NCBI RefSeq assembly: GCF_040372805.1
Contig: NZ_BAABWJ010000003.1
Span: 186,001-250,000 of the forward strand
DNA from: Pseudoteredinibacter isoporae_A
GTDB lineage: Bacteria > Pseudomonadota > Gammaproteobacteria > Pseudomonadales > Cellvibrionaceae
DNA length: 64,000 nucleotides
Reading direction: 5' to 3'
The position numbers were made by a program, and so were the translations under genes. The notes under the pieces are model-generated. The model searched no databases. It saw only the letters and a list, made by a program, of their open reading frames with translations, and was not told the origin of the DNA. The stretch's first letter is position 1. Each line of letters opens with the position of its first letter. This document shows positions 24,444 to 31,512 of the stretch, in pieces.

Positions 24444-24903
24444 TCCTGATTATCCGGGCAGGTTTCAGCGACGACTCAGACTCGGCGCTATTCATCTGTT
24501 TCTGGCATTACTGTGCATAGTAAGCACAGCCGCCTACAGTGACCATGGTATCGCCGTAATCGCCAACCAACAGGTCGATGCAGCGAGCTTGTCTCCGACG
24601 CGGCTGAAATCCATTTTCGGTATGCGCACAACCACCTGGAAAAACGGACAGCCCATTCGTGTATTTGTGCTTAAAGATAATGACCCCTTGCATGTACGTT
24701 TTACCAAAGACGTCCTGCAAACTTACCCATACAACCTGCGCCGGATTTGGGAAAGACGAGTCTATTCAGGAACAGGCCTCGCACCCACCGTCGTGAACAC
24801 AGAGGGAGAGATGCTCAAACTTATCGCCGAAACGGAAAATGCCATCGGCTACATTCAGCATCACAACATTGACCAAAACGTTAAGGTATTAGAAATTCGA
24901 TGA
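24418..24903 (+). CDS. small PstS-like periplasmic substrate-binding protein
   Basis: A 161-residue protein: an N-terminal signal/anchor (residues about 18-38, LFLALLCIVSTAAYS) and one lobe of a phosphate-type substrate-binding fold. VIANQQVDAASLSPTRLKSIF and GMRTTTWKNGQPIRVFVL correspond to the region of PstS where the ligand loop lies, and NAIGYIQHHNID is the C-terminal strand. It is about half the size of true PstS. The open frame reaches upstream inside the receptor gene, but an AAGGA site just before the ATG at 24418 fixes the start. It ends by ATGA overlap with the porin. No transporter genes accompany it. Confidence 0.82.
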   Translation: MQKILTRVNPDYPGRFQRRLRLGAIHLFLALLCIVSTAAYSDHGIAVIANQQVDAASLSPTRLKSIFGMRTTTWKNGQPIRVFVLKDNDPLHVRFTKDVLQTYPYNLRRIWERRVYSGTGLAPTVVNTEGEMLKLIAETENAIGYIQHHNIDQNVKVLEIR

Positions 24904-26102
24904 AAGGATTGCAAACTGCAGCCATTGCGGCCATATCAGTACTGGCACAGATCGCAACTGCTCCAGCGAGGGCGGTGAATTTCGATACTGGGTTAGGAAA
25001 AATTCAAGTTCACGGTTTTGCCACACAAACCGTGCTCTACAGTGATGAAAATAATTTCTTCGGAGATTCCCAGGACGTCAGCTTTGATTTTCGTGAATTG
25101 GGCCTCAACGGCCTGTGGCAGATCAATCCCAAGCTGAAGTTTGCGGCCCAGATTCTGGCTCGCGATGCCGGAGCCACCGATGATGGCGACCTGCGAGTGG
25201 ACTACGCCTTTCTGGATTACAACTTCTGGCAAGGCGACTCCAACAGCGCTGGTGTCCGCTTGGGTCGATTGATTAACCCCTACGGCATGTACAATGACAC
25301 CCGCGATGTGGTTCACACCCGCCCGAGTATCCTGTTACCACAATCGATCTACTTCGATGTTAACCGGAACCTGGCTCTGAGCTCCGATGGCGCCAGCCTG
25401 TACTTCCAACAGGACCTTGGCAACAACGGTTTCAATTTTGAACTCCTGTCGGTCAAACCCCGTACGCGTGATCCCGATCTCGAACCGGCGATTTTCTTCC
25501 GTGACAACCCAGGGCAACTGGAAGGCGAAAAAAGCACTTGGTTCGCGCGAGCGATATACAGCTACGACCTCGATCGAGTACGTGCTGGCCTGGCTGCCGG
25601 TTCCATTGATGTGGAATACGAGCCTGGCATCAACGACCCTATCCAATCAGCCGGTTTTAACTTCAAACCTCTGCTGGTATTTGCTCAGTACAATTCTGAG
25701 AAGTGGAGCATCACTGGCGAATATGCCAATCGACGGCTGCAGGTACACGCTTCGGTTTTGCCCGCCGACATCAAAACCGTGGGACACAGTTACTTCCTGC
25801 AATACGACTATCGACTGGCGCCGGGCTGGGAAGCCTTCATTCGCTACGACGATCTGATTTGGAATAAGGATGATAAGGACGGCAAGCTGTTCTCGGCGAT
25901 AACAGGCCTGCCTGCTCACTCACGCTATGCCAAAGATTGGGCTCTGGGCCTGCGCTGGGATGTGACGGATACGTTCATGCTCCGTGCAGAAGTCCATGAC
26001 GTCAAGGGAACCGGTTGGCTGTCCAGCCTGGAGAATGCCAACCCACTGGCAACCAAGGAAAACTGGAAACTGTTTGCGCTGTCGGCATCCTATCGCTTCT
26101 AA
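24900..26102 (+). CDS. outer-membrane porin-like beta-barrel protein
   Basis: A 400-residue protein with a signal peptide (AISVLAQIATAPARA). The mature part starts with the amphipathic strands GKIQVHGFATQTVLYS and continues as alternating short strands rich in aromatic residues, with GVRLGRLINPYGMYNDTRD as the conserved porin block, and ends in the canonical C-terminal strand (LFALSASYRF, terminal phenylalanine). It has no TonB box or plug. The start overlaps the stop of the PstS-like gene by 4 nt, so coupled expression is expected. The solute is unknown. Confidence 0.85.
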   Translation: MKGLQTAAIAAISVLAQIATAPARAVNFDTGLGKIQVHGFATQTVLYSDENNFFGDSQDVSFDFRELGLNGLWQINPKLKFAAQILARDAGATDDGDLRVDYAFLDYNFWQGDSNSAGVRLGRLINPYGMYNDTRDVVHTRPSILLPQSIYFDVNRNLALSSDGASLYFQQDLGNNGFNFELLSVKPRTRDPDLEPAIFFRDNPGQLEGEKSTWFARAIYSYDLDRVRAGLAAGSIDVEYEPGINDPIQSAGFNFKPLLVFAQYNSEKWSITGEYANRRLQVHASVLPADIKTVGHSYFLQYDYRLAPGWEAFIRYDDLIWNKDDKDGKLFSAITGLPAHSRYAKDWALGLRWDVTDTFMLRAEVHDVKGTGWLSSLENANPLATKENWKLFALSASYRF

Positions 26103-26164
26103 GCCAACAGCCACATCAATTCAGAGTGAAACCGCTGAGGGGCAAGAAACGCTGGTGGGTTCGA

Positions 26165-26284
26165 TCAAAACCAGCGCCCTTGGCAGTTCAGACCTTCCCG
26201 GTCCAATTTACCCCCCAGACGCCCCTGGGTGATCACACGGTGGTGGGTAATTAACAGCTTAAGCTTGCGTCCCATACGCTTCAT
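26165..26284 (-). CDS. possible 39-residue basic peptide
   Basis: ATG to TGA encodes MKRMGRKLKLLITHHRVITQ followed by GRLGGKLDREGLNCQGRWF, strongly basic in the N-terminal third. A GAGG lies 9 nt before the ATG and a TATAAT sits about 65 nt upstream on the same strand, but no -35 or terminator was found. No family is recognised. It is reported because it has a start signal and lies in an otherwise empty gap. Confidence 0.3.
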   Translation of the reverse strand: MKRMGRKLKLLITHHRVITQGRLGGKLDREGLNCQGRWF

Positions 26285-26454
26285 CGACTAGAACCTCAAA
26301 AATCAACGGCCGAATATTGCTCAGCCGAATTAAAAGCCCGCGCATTATAATGTTTGGTGACTAAAAAACCAGCGCCAATTTGACATCTCATTCCTTTTAT
26401 CGGCCAATAAGCCAACAAATTTAAGGGCTCTCCAGGGCATCACCCCAACAAGTG

Positions 26455-26496
26455 TTGATATACATCAGCACACACTGTTCTCGCGCTATCTACAAT
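26455..26496 (+). promoter_or_regulatory. FNR/Anr-dependent hemN promoter (class II)
   Basis: TTGAT-ATAC-ATCAG (26455-26468) matches the FNR box TTGAT-N4-ATCAA in 9 of 10 positions. A TACAAT -10 element lies at 26491-26496, so a start near 26503 puts the box centre at -41.5, the class II position. The leader would be about 55 nt. Anaerobic induction of hemN by Fnr/Anr is established in other Gammaproteobacteria. Confidence 0.75.
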
Positions 26497-26557
26497 GAGC
26501 AACTCAATAGACCAGCTCAAGCTGGCATTACTTTGATCTCTGAGCAAGTGAATAACC

Positions 26558-27961
26558 ATGACCGATATTAGCTGGGATGAGTCGCTGATTAAGCGCCATG
26601 ATTTGGCAGGACCGCGCTACACCTCTTATCCAACCGCCCCTCAATTCAGCAATGACTTTGGCCCCGAAGCGTTGCAGGCAGCCATCGAGCGCAGCAATCA
26701 GGCCGCCCGCCCCTTGTCGCTGTATATGCACATCCCCTTCTGCGACACCATCTGCTACTACTGTGGCTGCAACAAAATCGTGACGGCCAACAAAAAGCGG
26801 GCACAACCTTACCTGGACAAGTTGCACCTGGAAATGAGCCGTATCGCTCAATGGGTGGAGGCAGGCCGCAAGGTCAAACAGTTGCACTGGGGTGGCGGTA
26901 CACCCACCTATATAAGCCATGATCAGATGCGGGCCCTGATGTCACACAGTCAGTCCCTGTTTGAATTCAGTGAGGATGGTGAATATTCCATCGAACTTCA
27001 CCCGGGAACGACCAATCAGGAGACCATCAGCCTGTTGAAGGACATCGGCTTTAATCGACTGAGTATGGGCGTGCAGGATTTCGATCCACAGGTGCAAACT
27101 GCGGTCAACCGCTTCAACAGCGTCGAAGAAGTCCAGGCCCTGGTCGATCAAGCCCGCCAGGATGACTTTGATTCCATCAGTATGGATTTGATCTACGGCC
27201 TGCCGTTTCAAAGCTGCCACACGCTGAAGGAAACCCTGGACAAAGTCATTCAGCTCAGTCCGGACCGCTTGTCTCTGTTTAACTACGCCCATTTGCCGCA
27301 TCTGTTTAAAAGCCAACGACAAATGGATGCCAGCGCACTGCCTCCAGCGGAAGAGAAGCTCGCTATGCTGCATTTGGCGATCGATACCCTCACGCGTAGT
27401 GGCTACCAGTACATTGGCATGGATCATTTTGCCAAACCGGATGATGAACTGTGCAAAGCTCAGTTCAATGGCAGTCTGCAACGCAATTTCCAGGGTTATG
27501 CCACCTATGGAGGCTGCGACATGTTTGCCTTCGGAGTGTCGTCCATCAGCGCCATCGACAATATCTTTGTGCAGAACCACAAGGATATTCCAAACTACAA
27601 CAAAGCCCTTGAACAAGGTCAGCTGCCCATCAGCAAAGGCTTGCAATTGAGTCAGGATGACTTACTTCGCCAACACGTCATCAATCGTCTGATTTGTCAG
27701 TTTGAGTTGGATTTCCATTCGATCGGCCGGGAATTCAACATCGACTTTTCACACTATTTCCAGAAGGAACTGGCAGCTCTAGAAGCACTCCTCAATGATG
27801 GCCTGCTGAGCCGATTGGACCACCATGGCTTGCAAGTCAGTCCTGCCGGCCGCCTCATCATTCGACGGGTTTGCATGGTATTTGACGCTTATTTGCCGAC
27901 GACACAGGAACCGACTCTAATCGCCAGCAGCACCCAGCCCCGCTACTCGAAAATCATCTAA
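26558..27961 (+). CDS. hemN: oxygen-independent coproporphyrinogen III oxidase
   Basis: A 467-residue radical SAM enzyme converting coproporphyrinogen III to protoporphyrinogen IX in anaerobic haem synthesis. The cluster motif HIPFCDTICYYCGCN gives C62, C66, C69 and C71 at the same numbering as the E. coli enzyme, which separates it from HemW-type proteins. The SAM-binding GGGTPTY follows, and DHFAKPDDEL and GYATYGGCDMFAFG complete the family pattern. An FNR-type promoter precedes it. Confidence 0.97.
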   Translation: MTDISWDESLIKRHDLAGPRYTSYPTAPQFSNDFGPEALQAAIERSNQAARPLSLYMHIPFCDTICYYCGCNKIVTANKKRAQPYLDKLHLEMSRIAQWVEAGRKVKQLHWGGGTPTYISHDQMRALMSHSQSLFEFSEDGEYSIELHPGTTNQETISLLKDIGFNRLSMGVQDFDPQVQTAVNRFNSVEEVQALVDQARQDDFDSISMDLIYGLPFQSCHTLKETLDKVIQLSPDRLSLFNYAHLPHLFKSQRQMDASALPPAEEKLAMLHLAIDTLTRSGYQYIGMDHFAKPDDELCKAQFNGSLQRNFQGYATYGGCDMFAFGVSSISAIDNIFVQNHKDIPNYNKALEQGQLPISKGLQLSQDDLLRQHVINRLICQFELDFHSIGREFNIDFSHYFQKELAALEALLNDGLLSRLDHHGLQVSPAGRLIIRRVCMVFDAYLPTTQEPTLIASSTQPRYSKII

Positions 27962-27986
27962 CGTCGATTGCGTACTCGTAAACTCA

Positions 27987-28006
27987 CGCCTGCTTAGGCG
28001 CTTTTG
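27987..28006 (+). terminator. weak intrinsic terminator after hemN
   Basis: CGCCT-GCTT-AGGCG forms a 5-bp stem followed by CTTTT. The stem is short, so readthrough into moaC is possible. Confidence 0.4.
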
Positions 28007-28019
28007 AACATAGACTCAC

Positions 28020-28048
28020 CGGGCGGACTATTGAATAATGTCCGCCCG
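28020..28048 (+). promoter_or_regulatory. long hairpin in the moaC leader
   Basis: CGGGCGGAC and GTCCGCCCG pair perfectly over 9 bp, with three further A-T pairs inside after a one-base bulge, and no T-run follows. It ends 21 nt before the moaC start codon. It may control translation or protect the transcript; it does not look like the known molybdenum-cofactor riboswitch, which is larger. Confidence 0.4.
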
Positions 28049-28069
28049 AACGTCTGCACGAGAATACGA

Positions 28070-28573
28070 ATGACTACCTTCAGCCACCTGAATGATCAGG
28101 GCGAAGCCCATATGGTGGATGTTGGCAATAAAGCCGACAGCCAACGCGAAGCCCGTGCCTATGCCAGAGTCCGTTGTACACCGGCGATTCTACAGGCCCT
28201 GCAAGAACAAGCGGTTGCCAAAGGCGATGTCCTGGCCACCATGCGAATTGCGGGCATTCAAGCAGCTAAAAAATGCTCAGATATCATTCCACTCTGCCAT
28301 CCCTTGATGCTAAGCAAAGTCGGTATTGATATTGAACTCGACGATCAGAACAACAGCGTCCACATCTACAGCCTCTGTAAGGTCGGAGGAAAAACCGGCG
28401 TTGAAATGGAAGCCCTGAGCGCCGCCTCCGTTGCCGCCCTGACGCTCTACGATATGTGCAAAGCGCTGGATAAAGGCATGGTCATTGAAGAAGTTAAACT
28501 GTTGGAAAAAGTCGGCGGAAAATCAGGACATTGGAAAAGCGATGACTCGGCTGCCAGCGAGGAACAATCATGA
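28070..28573 (+). CDS. moaC: cyclic pyranopterin monophosphate synthase
   Basis: A 167-residue enzyme of molybdopterin synthesis, second step after MoaA. The family start is TTFSHLNDQGEAHMVDVGNK; RMAGIQAAKKC-type residues (MRIAGIQAAKKCSDIIPLCH) and MEALSAASVAALTLYDMCKA (with the catalytic lysine/aspartate region) are intact. The frame is open 22 codons upstream, but homology and a GAGAA element put the start at 28070. It overlaps moaD by ATGA. No moaA or moaB is nearby. Confidence 0.95.
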   Translation: MTTFSHLNDQGEAHMVDVGNKADSQREARAYARVRCTPAILQALQEQAVAKGDVLATMRIAGIQAAKKCSDIIPLCHPLMLSKVGIDIELDDQNNSVHIYSLCKVGGKTGVEMEALSAASVAALTLYDMCKALDKGMVIEEVKLLEKVGGKSGHWKSDDSAASEEQS

Positions 28574-28818
28574 TTACTCTATTGTATTTTGCTCGCTATC
28601 GAGAAGCTCTCGGCCAAGAAAAAGAACAACTGGAGCTCGACTCTCCGTGCAGTTTACAAGAATTACTGGACCGCTTGCGCGAGCGAGGAGAGCCCTGGGC
28701 AAGCACCTTAAATGACAACAAATTGCTGATGGCCATCAATCAAACCATTGCGCCTGCGGAGCAGCTTATTAATGACGGTGATGAAGTCGCGTTCTTTCCT
28801 CCAGTGACCGGAGGCTAG
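28570..28818 (+). CDS. moaD: molybdopterin synthase sulfur-carrier subunit
   Basis: An 82-residue ubiquitin-fold protein. It ends in the required diglycine (FFPPVTGG), which is thiocarboxylated and donates sulfur in molybdopterin synthase. YFARYREALGQEKEQLEL is the typical N-terminal strand-helix. It sits between moaC and moaE with a 4-nt overlap and a 2-nt gap. Confidence 0.95.
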   Translation: MITLLYFARYREALGQEKEQLELDSPCSLQELLDRLRERGEPWASTLNDNKLLMAINQTIAPAEQLINDGDEVAFFPPVTGG

Positions 28819-28820
28819 TC

Positions 28821-29288
28821 ATGGACAAATTGCAGCTCAGCATTCAAACCGACGACTTCAACATTGAAGATGAATATCAATACCTCAGACAAGGCAACAG
28901 TGACAGTGGCGCCGTGGTGACGTTTCTCGGGCAGGTAAGAGACTTCAATCAAGGCGAAGCGGTTAGCCAGCTCGAACTCGAGCACTATCCTGGCATGACT
29001 GAATCGGTGTTAAAAAAGCTACTCGAAGAGGCTGACAAACGCTGGGCAATCGATCGGGCAAAAATCATTCACCGTGTCGGCCCACTCAATGCCAGCGATA
29101 AAATTGTTTGGGTTGCCGTGGCCTCTGCCCATCGAGGTGACGCTTTCCACGCCTGCGAATTTCTGATCGACGCACTAAAAACCCAAGCCCCGTTTTGGAA
29201 GAAAGAACGCAGCGCAACTGGTGAACGCTGGCTGGACGCGCGCGACAGCGATCAAGACAAGGCGCAACAGTGGATGAAAAACGACTAG
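28821..29288 (+). CDS. moaE: molybdopterin synthase catalytic subunit
   Basis: A 155-residue subunit that converts cyclic pyranopterin monophosphate to molybdopterin using MoaD sulfur. VVTFLGQVRDFNQGEAV, LELEHYPGMTE, RVGPL, and the active-site lysine block LKTQAPFWKKE are all present. Last gene of moaCDE; it meets the convergent hemerythrin-like gene after 2 nt. Confidence 0.95.
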   Translation: MDKLQLSIQTDDFNIEDEYQYLRQGNSDSGAVVTFLGQVRDFNQGEAVSQLELEHYPGMTESVLKKLLEEADKRWAIDRAKIIHRVGPLNASDKIVWVAVASAHRGDAFHACEFLIDALKTQAPFWKKERSATGERWLDARDSDQDKAQQWMKND

Positions 29289-29290
29289 CC

Positions 29291-29869
29291 TCAACGATTC
29301 CGAACCCGGAGAAGGTCCTCTTCACCCGCAACAATGTTGCCATATAAGTTTTCATAATCTTCCCGTCGCTGCTGACCAAATAAAGGGTCATCAATGGCGG
29401 GCAGCTTTTCAGCAATCCAATCCCAATCACCGTTATCCAAATGTTGTTCCATCAAGGGATATACCCACTTGTTTTCCTTTTCAATATGATCGGCCTGATT
29501 GTGAATATACAACTCTGCCTGGGTGCGCAGATTCTTAATAGGAACAACACAACCCTGGGCAATACTGCGTAAAATTTGCTCCAGCGCCAACGTTTGCTTT
29601 TCCATGCGCCCGTGGTCGCAGATAATTTCTCGCAACAGCTCGCTTTCCGGAACTCTTTTCAACAGCAGCAGGGAGAACACCTGATCTTCGATTGGATGGT
29701 GCCAGTATTCCGGATAGGTTTTGATGTACTCGACAATATCGAGCAACAGATCGAGACGCTCAGGACTGATGCCTTCGACGCCGAGAGGATTCACAATGGT
29801 GCGCATACAATGCAACAGCCGTTGAATATGACGATGATCCGAGCACAATTGCCGATAGACGGGATGCAT
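29291..29869 (-). CDS. hemerythrin-like HHE domain protein
   Basis: A 192-residue, all-helical protein. Likely diiron ligands are in DHRHIQ (N-terminal helix), YWHHPIEDQVF, DHGRMEKQT and NQADHIEKENKWVYP, the spacing of bacterial hemerythrin-like proteins. Such proteins bind oxygen or respond to nitric oxide; the DnrN/YtfE group repairs Fe-S centres, but its N-terminal domain is absent here. A perfect FNR box lies upstream, and its spacing suits this gene's promoter. Confidence 0.83.
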   Translation of the reverse strand: MHPVYRQLCSDHRHIQRLLHCMRTIVNPLGVEGISPERLDLLLDIVEYIKTYPEYWHHPIEDQVFSLLLLKRVPESELLREIICDHGRMEKQTLALEQILRSIAQGCVVPIKNLRTQAELYIHNQADHIEKENKWVYPLMEQHLDNGDWDWIAEKLPAIDDPLFGQQRREDYENLYGNIVAGEEDLLRVRNR

Positions 29870-30039
29870 GGCTGTTCCTCCAAGCTATTCAAGTTTTTTC
29901 ATCAGTTACCGATGCTATATACAATACGCTCTACTTATCGTCAGAAGCACTCGGGACCGAGGTGACAAGGCAATGTCTTGATTGCCACCTCAGAGCAACG
30001 TTATGACTGCCAGACTATTACTAAACGTGCCGACCGGCG

Positions 30040-30053
30040 TTGATGTGTATCAA
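30040..30053. promoter_or_regulatory. perfect FNR/Anr box between divergent genes
   Basis: TTGAT-GTGT-ATCAA is a full match to the FNR consensus. For class II activation the minus-strand start would be near 30005, giving the hemerythrin-like gene a 136-nt leader; only a weak -10 (TAGTCT) is there. For the + strand gene the start would fall inside its own start codon, so the box could instead repress that gene. Confidence 0.75.
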
Positions 30054-30085
30054 TGCTACGCCAGCCGAAGATCAAGGTTGCGTCA

Positions 30086-30382
30086 ATGAATAAGAACACT
30101 GTGGATTCGCTCAAAGTCTATTGGTTTGCGCTCAAAGCCGCGCTGTATCAGCACTACACCGCTTCACAGCGTGAAGTCTTCAAGCAATTCCGCCTGGGCA
30201 GTGGTTTGTTTTTTGTGGGGATGGTGGCGATTTACGGCTGCTATCAGCTGCTGGATGCCTCATTATCTCGGGAAATCGGGATATTAATCAGCCTGGTGAT
30301 TGTCCTGGGCGGCTTTGTGGTTGCCATGCTGGCTCAAATTCGTCTGCTGATCGGCCGGATTCTGCATTTTATCTATCACTGA
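30086..30382 (+). CDS. 98-residue membrane protein of unknown function
   Basis: The N-terminal 35 residues are soluble (KNTVDSLKVYWFALKAALYQ), followed by two hydrophobic helices (LFFVGMVAIYGCYQLL and IGILISLVIVLGGFVVAML) and a short C-terminal helix. An AAGG site precedes the ATG at 30086; a further in-frame ATG at 30053 overlaps the FNR box and lacks a site. No family is recognised. The position beside the FNR box suggests an oxygen-linked membrane role. Confidence 0.65.
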   Translation: MNKNTVDSLKVYWFALKAALYQHYTASQREVFKQFRLGSGLFFVGMVAIYGCYQLLDASLSREIGILISLVIVLGGFVVAMLAQIRLLIGRILHFIYH

Positions 30383-30421
30383 ACATTACCGATCTTTGGG
30401 TATTCTGCCGCCTACCCTCAC

Positions 30422-31333
30422 TTAACATTTGTCCAAGGCGCGATTGATATACAGATCATAGCGACTGCTTTTACCCACGATTTGATGGTCGGGCTCACAA
30501 TCCGCCAAAAATGGCGCAATCTTAGGGCGTTTAACCACAACCCTCGCCAGCGCCAATTCACGGGCCGGACCCAATAAGGCATCGGCATCCATATCACTGC
30601 CCACAATCTGATGGAAACTTTGCATTTCCTTCTTAACCTGGGCCGACTTTTTTCGCTCAGGAAACATGGGGTCTAAATACACCACATGAGGGCGGAACTC
30701 TTCACTGGCCACAGCGGCATCTGCATCGACGGCCTTAAGCAAATACTCTGTGGCATCACCACACCGTAAACGCATGCGGCTCACTACGTCGGCAAGCTCG
30801 TGATTCGATACCGCTTCTTGCTCAGCACGATGCAAACCGTCGCGCAACAAAGCTTGCACAATCTCCGAACGTTCAAGCATTGTGACATCACAACCCAAAC
30901 TGGCCAGCACAAAGCTGTCCTGCCCCAGGCCTGCAGTCGCATCCAGCACGCGAGGGCGCAACGCCCCTTTAAGCCCCACTGCTTTTGCAATCATCTGGCC
31001 GGTACCACCACCATATATGCGACGATGGTTCGCTTTGCCGTGACAAAAATCCACCATCACACTGACGCCATTGCTCAAATCCAAAAGTTGCAAGCCCTCA
31101 CTTTCCAACAACAAGGCAAAACGACGATCGCTATCTTCCTGAAAGCGTTGTTTATAAAACTGCATGCGAACTTTATTTTTTTCACCATAAAGCTCGCAAT
31201 GCTGCAACAAAGGCACAGCAAATTCCTGCGAAATTTGTGTTGCTTTTTCTACGAGACTTGAATCAAACACCACCACTCCCTGAAGGTTTTTTGTTGCAGA
31301 GGGGCAGGGCTTATGCAAATTTTCCTGTGGCAT
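30422..31333 (-). CDS. rsmJ: 16S rRNA (guanine(1516)-N(2))-methyltransferase
   Basis: A 303-residue class I SAM methyltransferase. The RsmJ-specific run VDFCHGKANHRRIYGGGTGQ is followed by motif I (LDATAGLGQDSFVLASLG), motif II (VTMLERS) and the catalytic VYLDPMFPER. The frame continues 12 codons upstream to a TTG; the ATG at 31333 is chosen, though it has no clear ribosome site and the protein is somewhat longer than E. coli RsmJ (250 aa) because of an N-terminal extension. It modifies G1516 of 16S rRNA. Confidence 0.88.
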   Translation of the reverse strand: MPQENLHKPCPSATKNLQGVVVFDSSLVEKATQISQEFAVPLLQHCELYGEKNKVRMQFYKQRFQEDSDRRFALLLESEGLQLLDLSNGVSVMVDFCHGKANHRRIYGGGTGQMIAKAVGLKGALRPRVLDATAGLGQDSFVLASLGCDVTMLERSEIVQALLRDGLHRAEQEAVSNHELADVVSRMRLRCGDATEYLLKAVDADAAVASEEFRPHVVYLDPMFPERKKSAQVKKEMQSFHQIVGSDMDADALLGPARELALARVVVKRPKIAPFLADCEPDHQIVGKSSRYDLYINRALDKC

Positions 31334-31381
31334 AGTTCGTAATTTGTCCAATCGTCCAAAGCACAGCAATGGATTAAGCGA

Positions 31382-31399
31382 TATTCATAAAACTGTCAT
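31382..31399 (+). promoter_or_regulatory. Pho box (PhoB site) upstream of the PstS-OmpA gene
   Basis: TATTCAT-AAAA-CTGTCAT has the exact 7-4-7 geometry of the Pho box. The second half is a perfect CTGTCAT, the first matches its last four positions. A third partial half, ATGTCAT, lies at 31421-31427. It is about 115 nt before the start codon. Pi-starvation control is inferred. Confidence 0.6.
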
Positions 31400-31512
31400 T
31401 TTTGATGCTTAAGTTAGCGCATGTCATAAAAAGTAATGAGTCGAGAGGGATAAAAAATCGCTCTTTGAAGCGAATGCCTTCACTCATAGTCGCCATACAC
31501 GTCCAGAAATAG

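Larger units (their letters stand above)
26103..26557. other. 455-nt region between the porin and hemN
   Basis: It contains a possible 39-codon minus-strand frame, a palindromic CATTATAATG at about 26344-26353 that reads as a -10 on both strands, and the FNR-controlled hemN promoter. No terminator hairpin was recognised after the porin gene. Confidence 0.5.

Noticed and set aside
26150..26180. A tRNA-like GGTTCGATC element after the porin gene
   Set aside because: There is no acceptor stem, anticodon arm or CCA end; it is a chance match.
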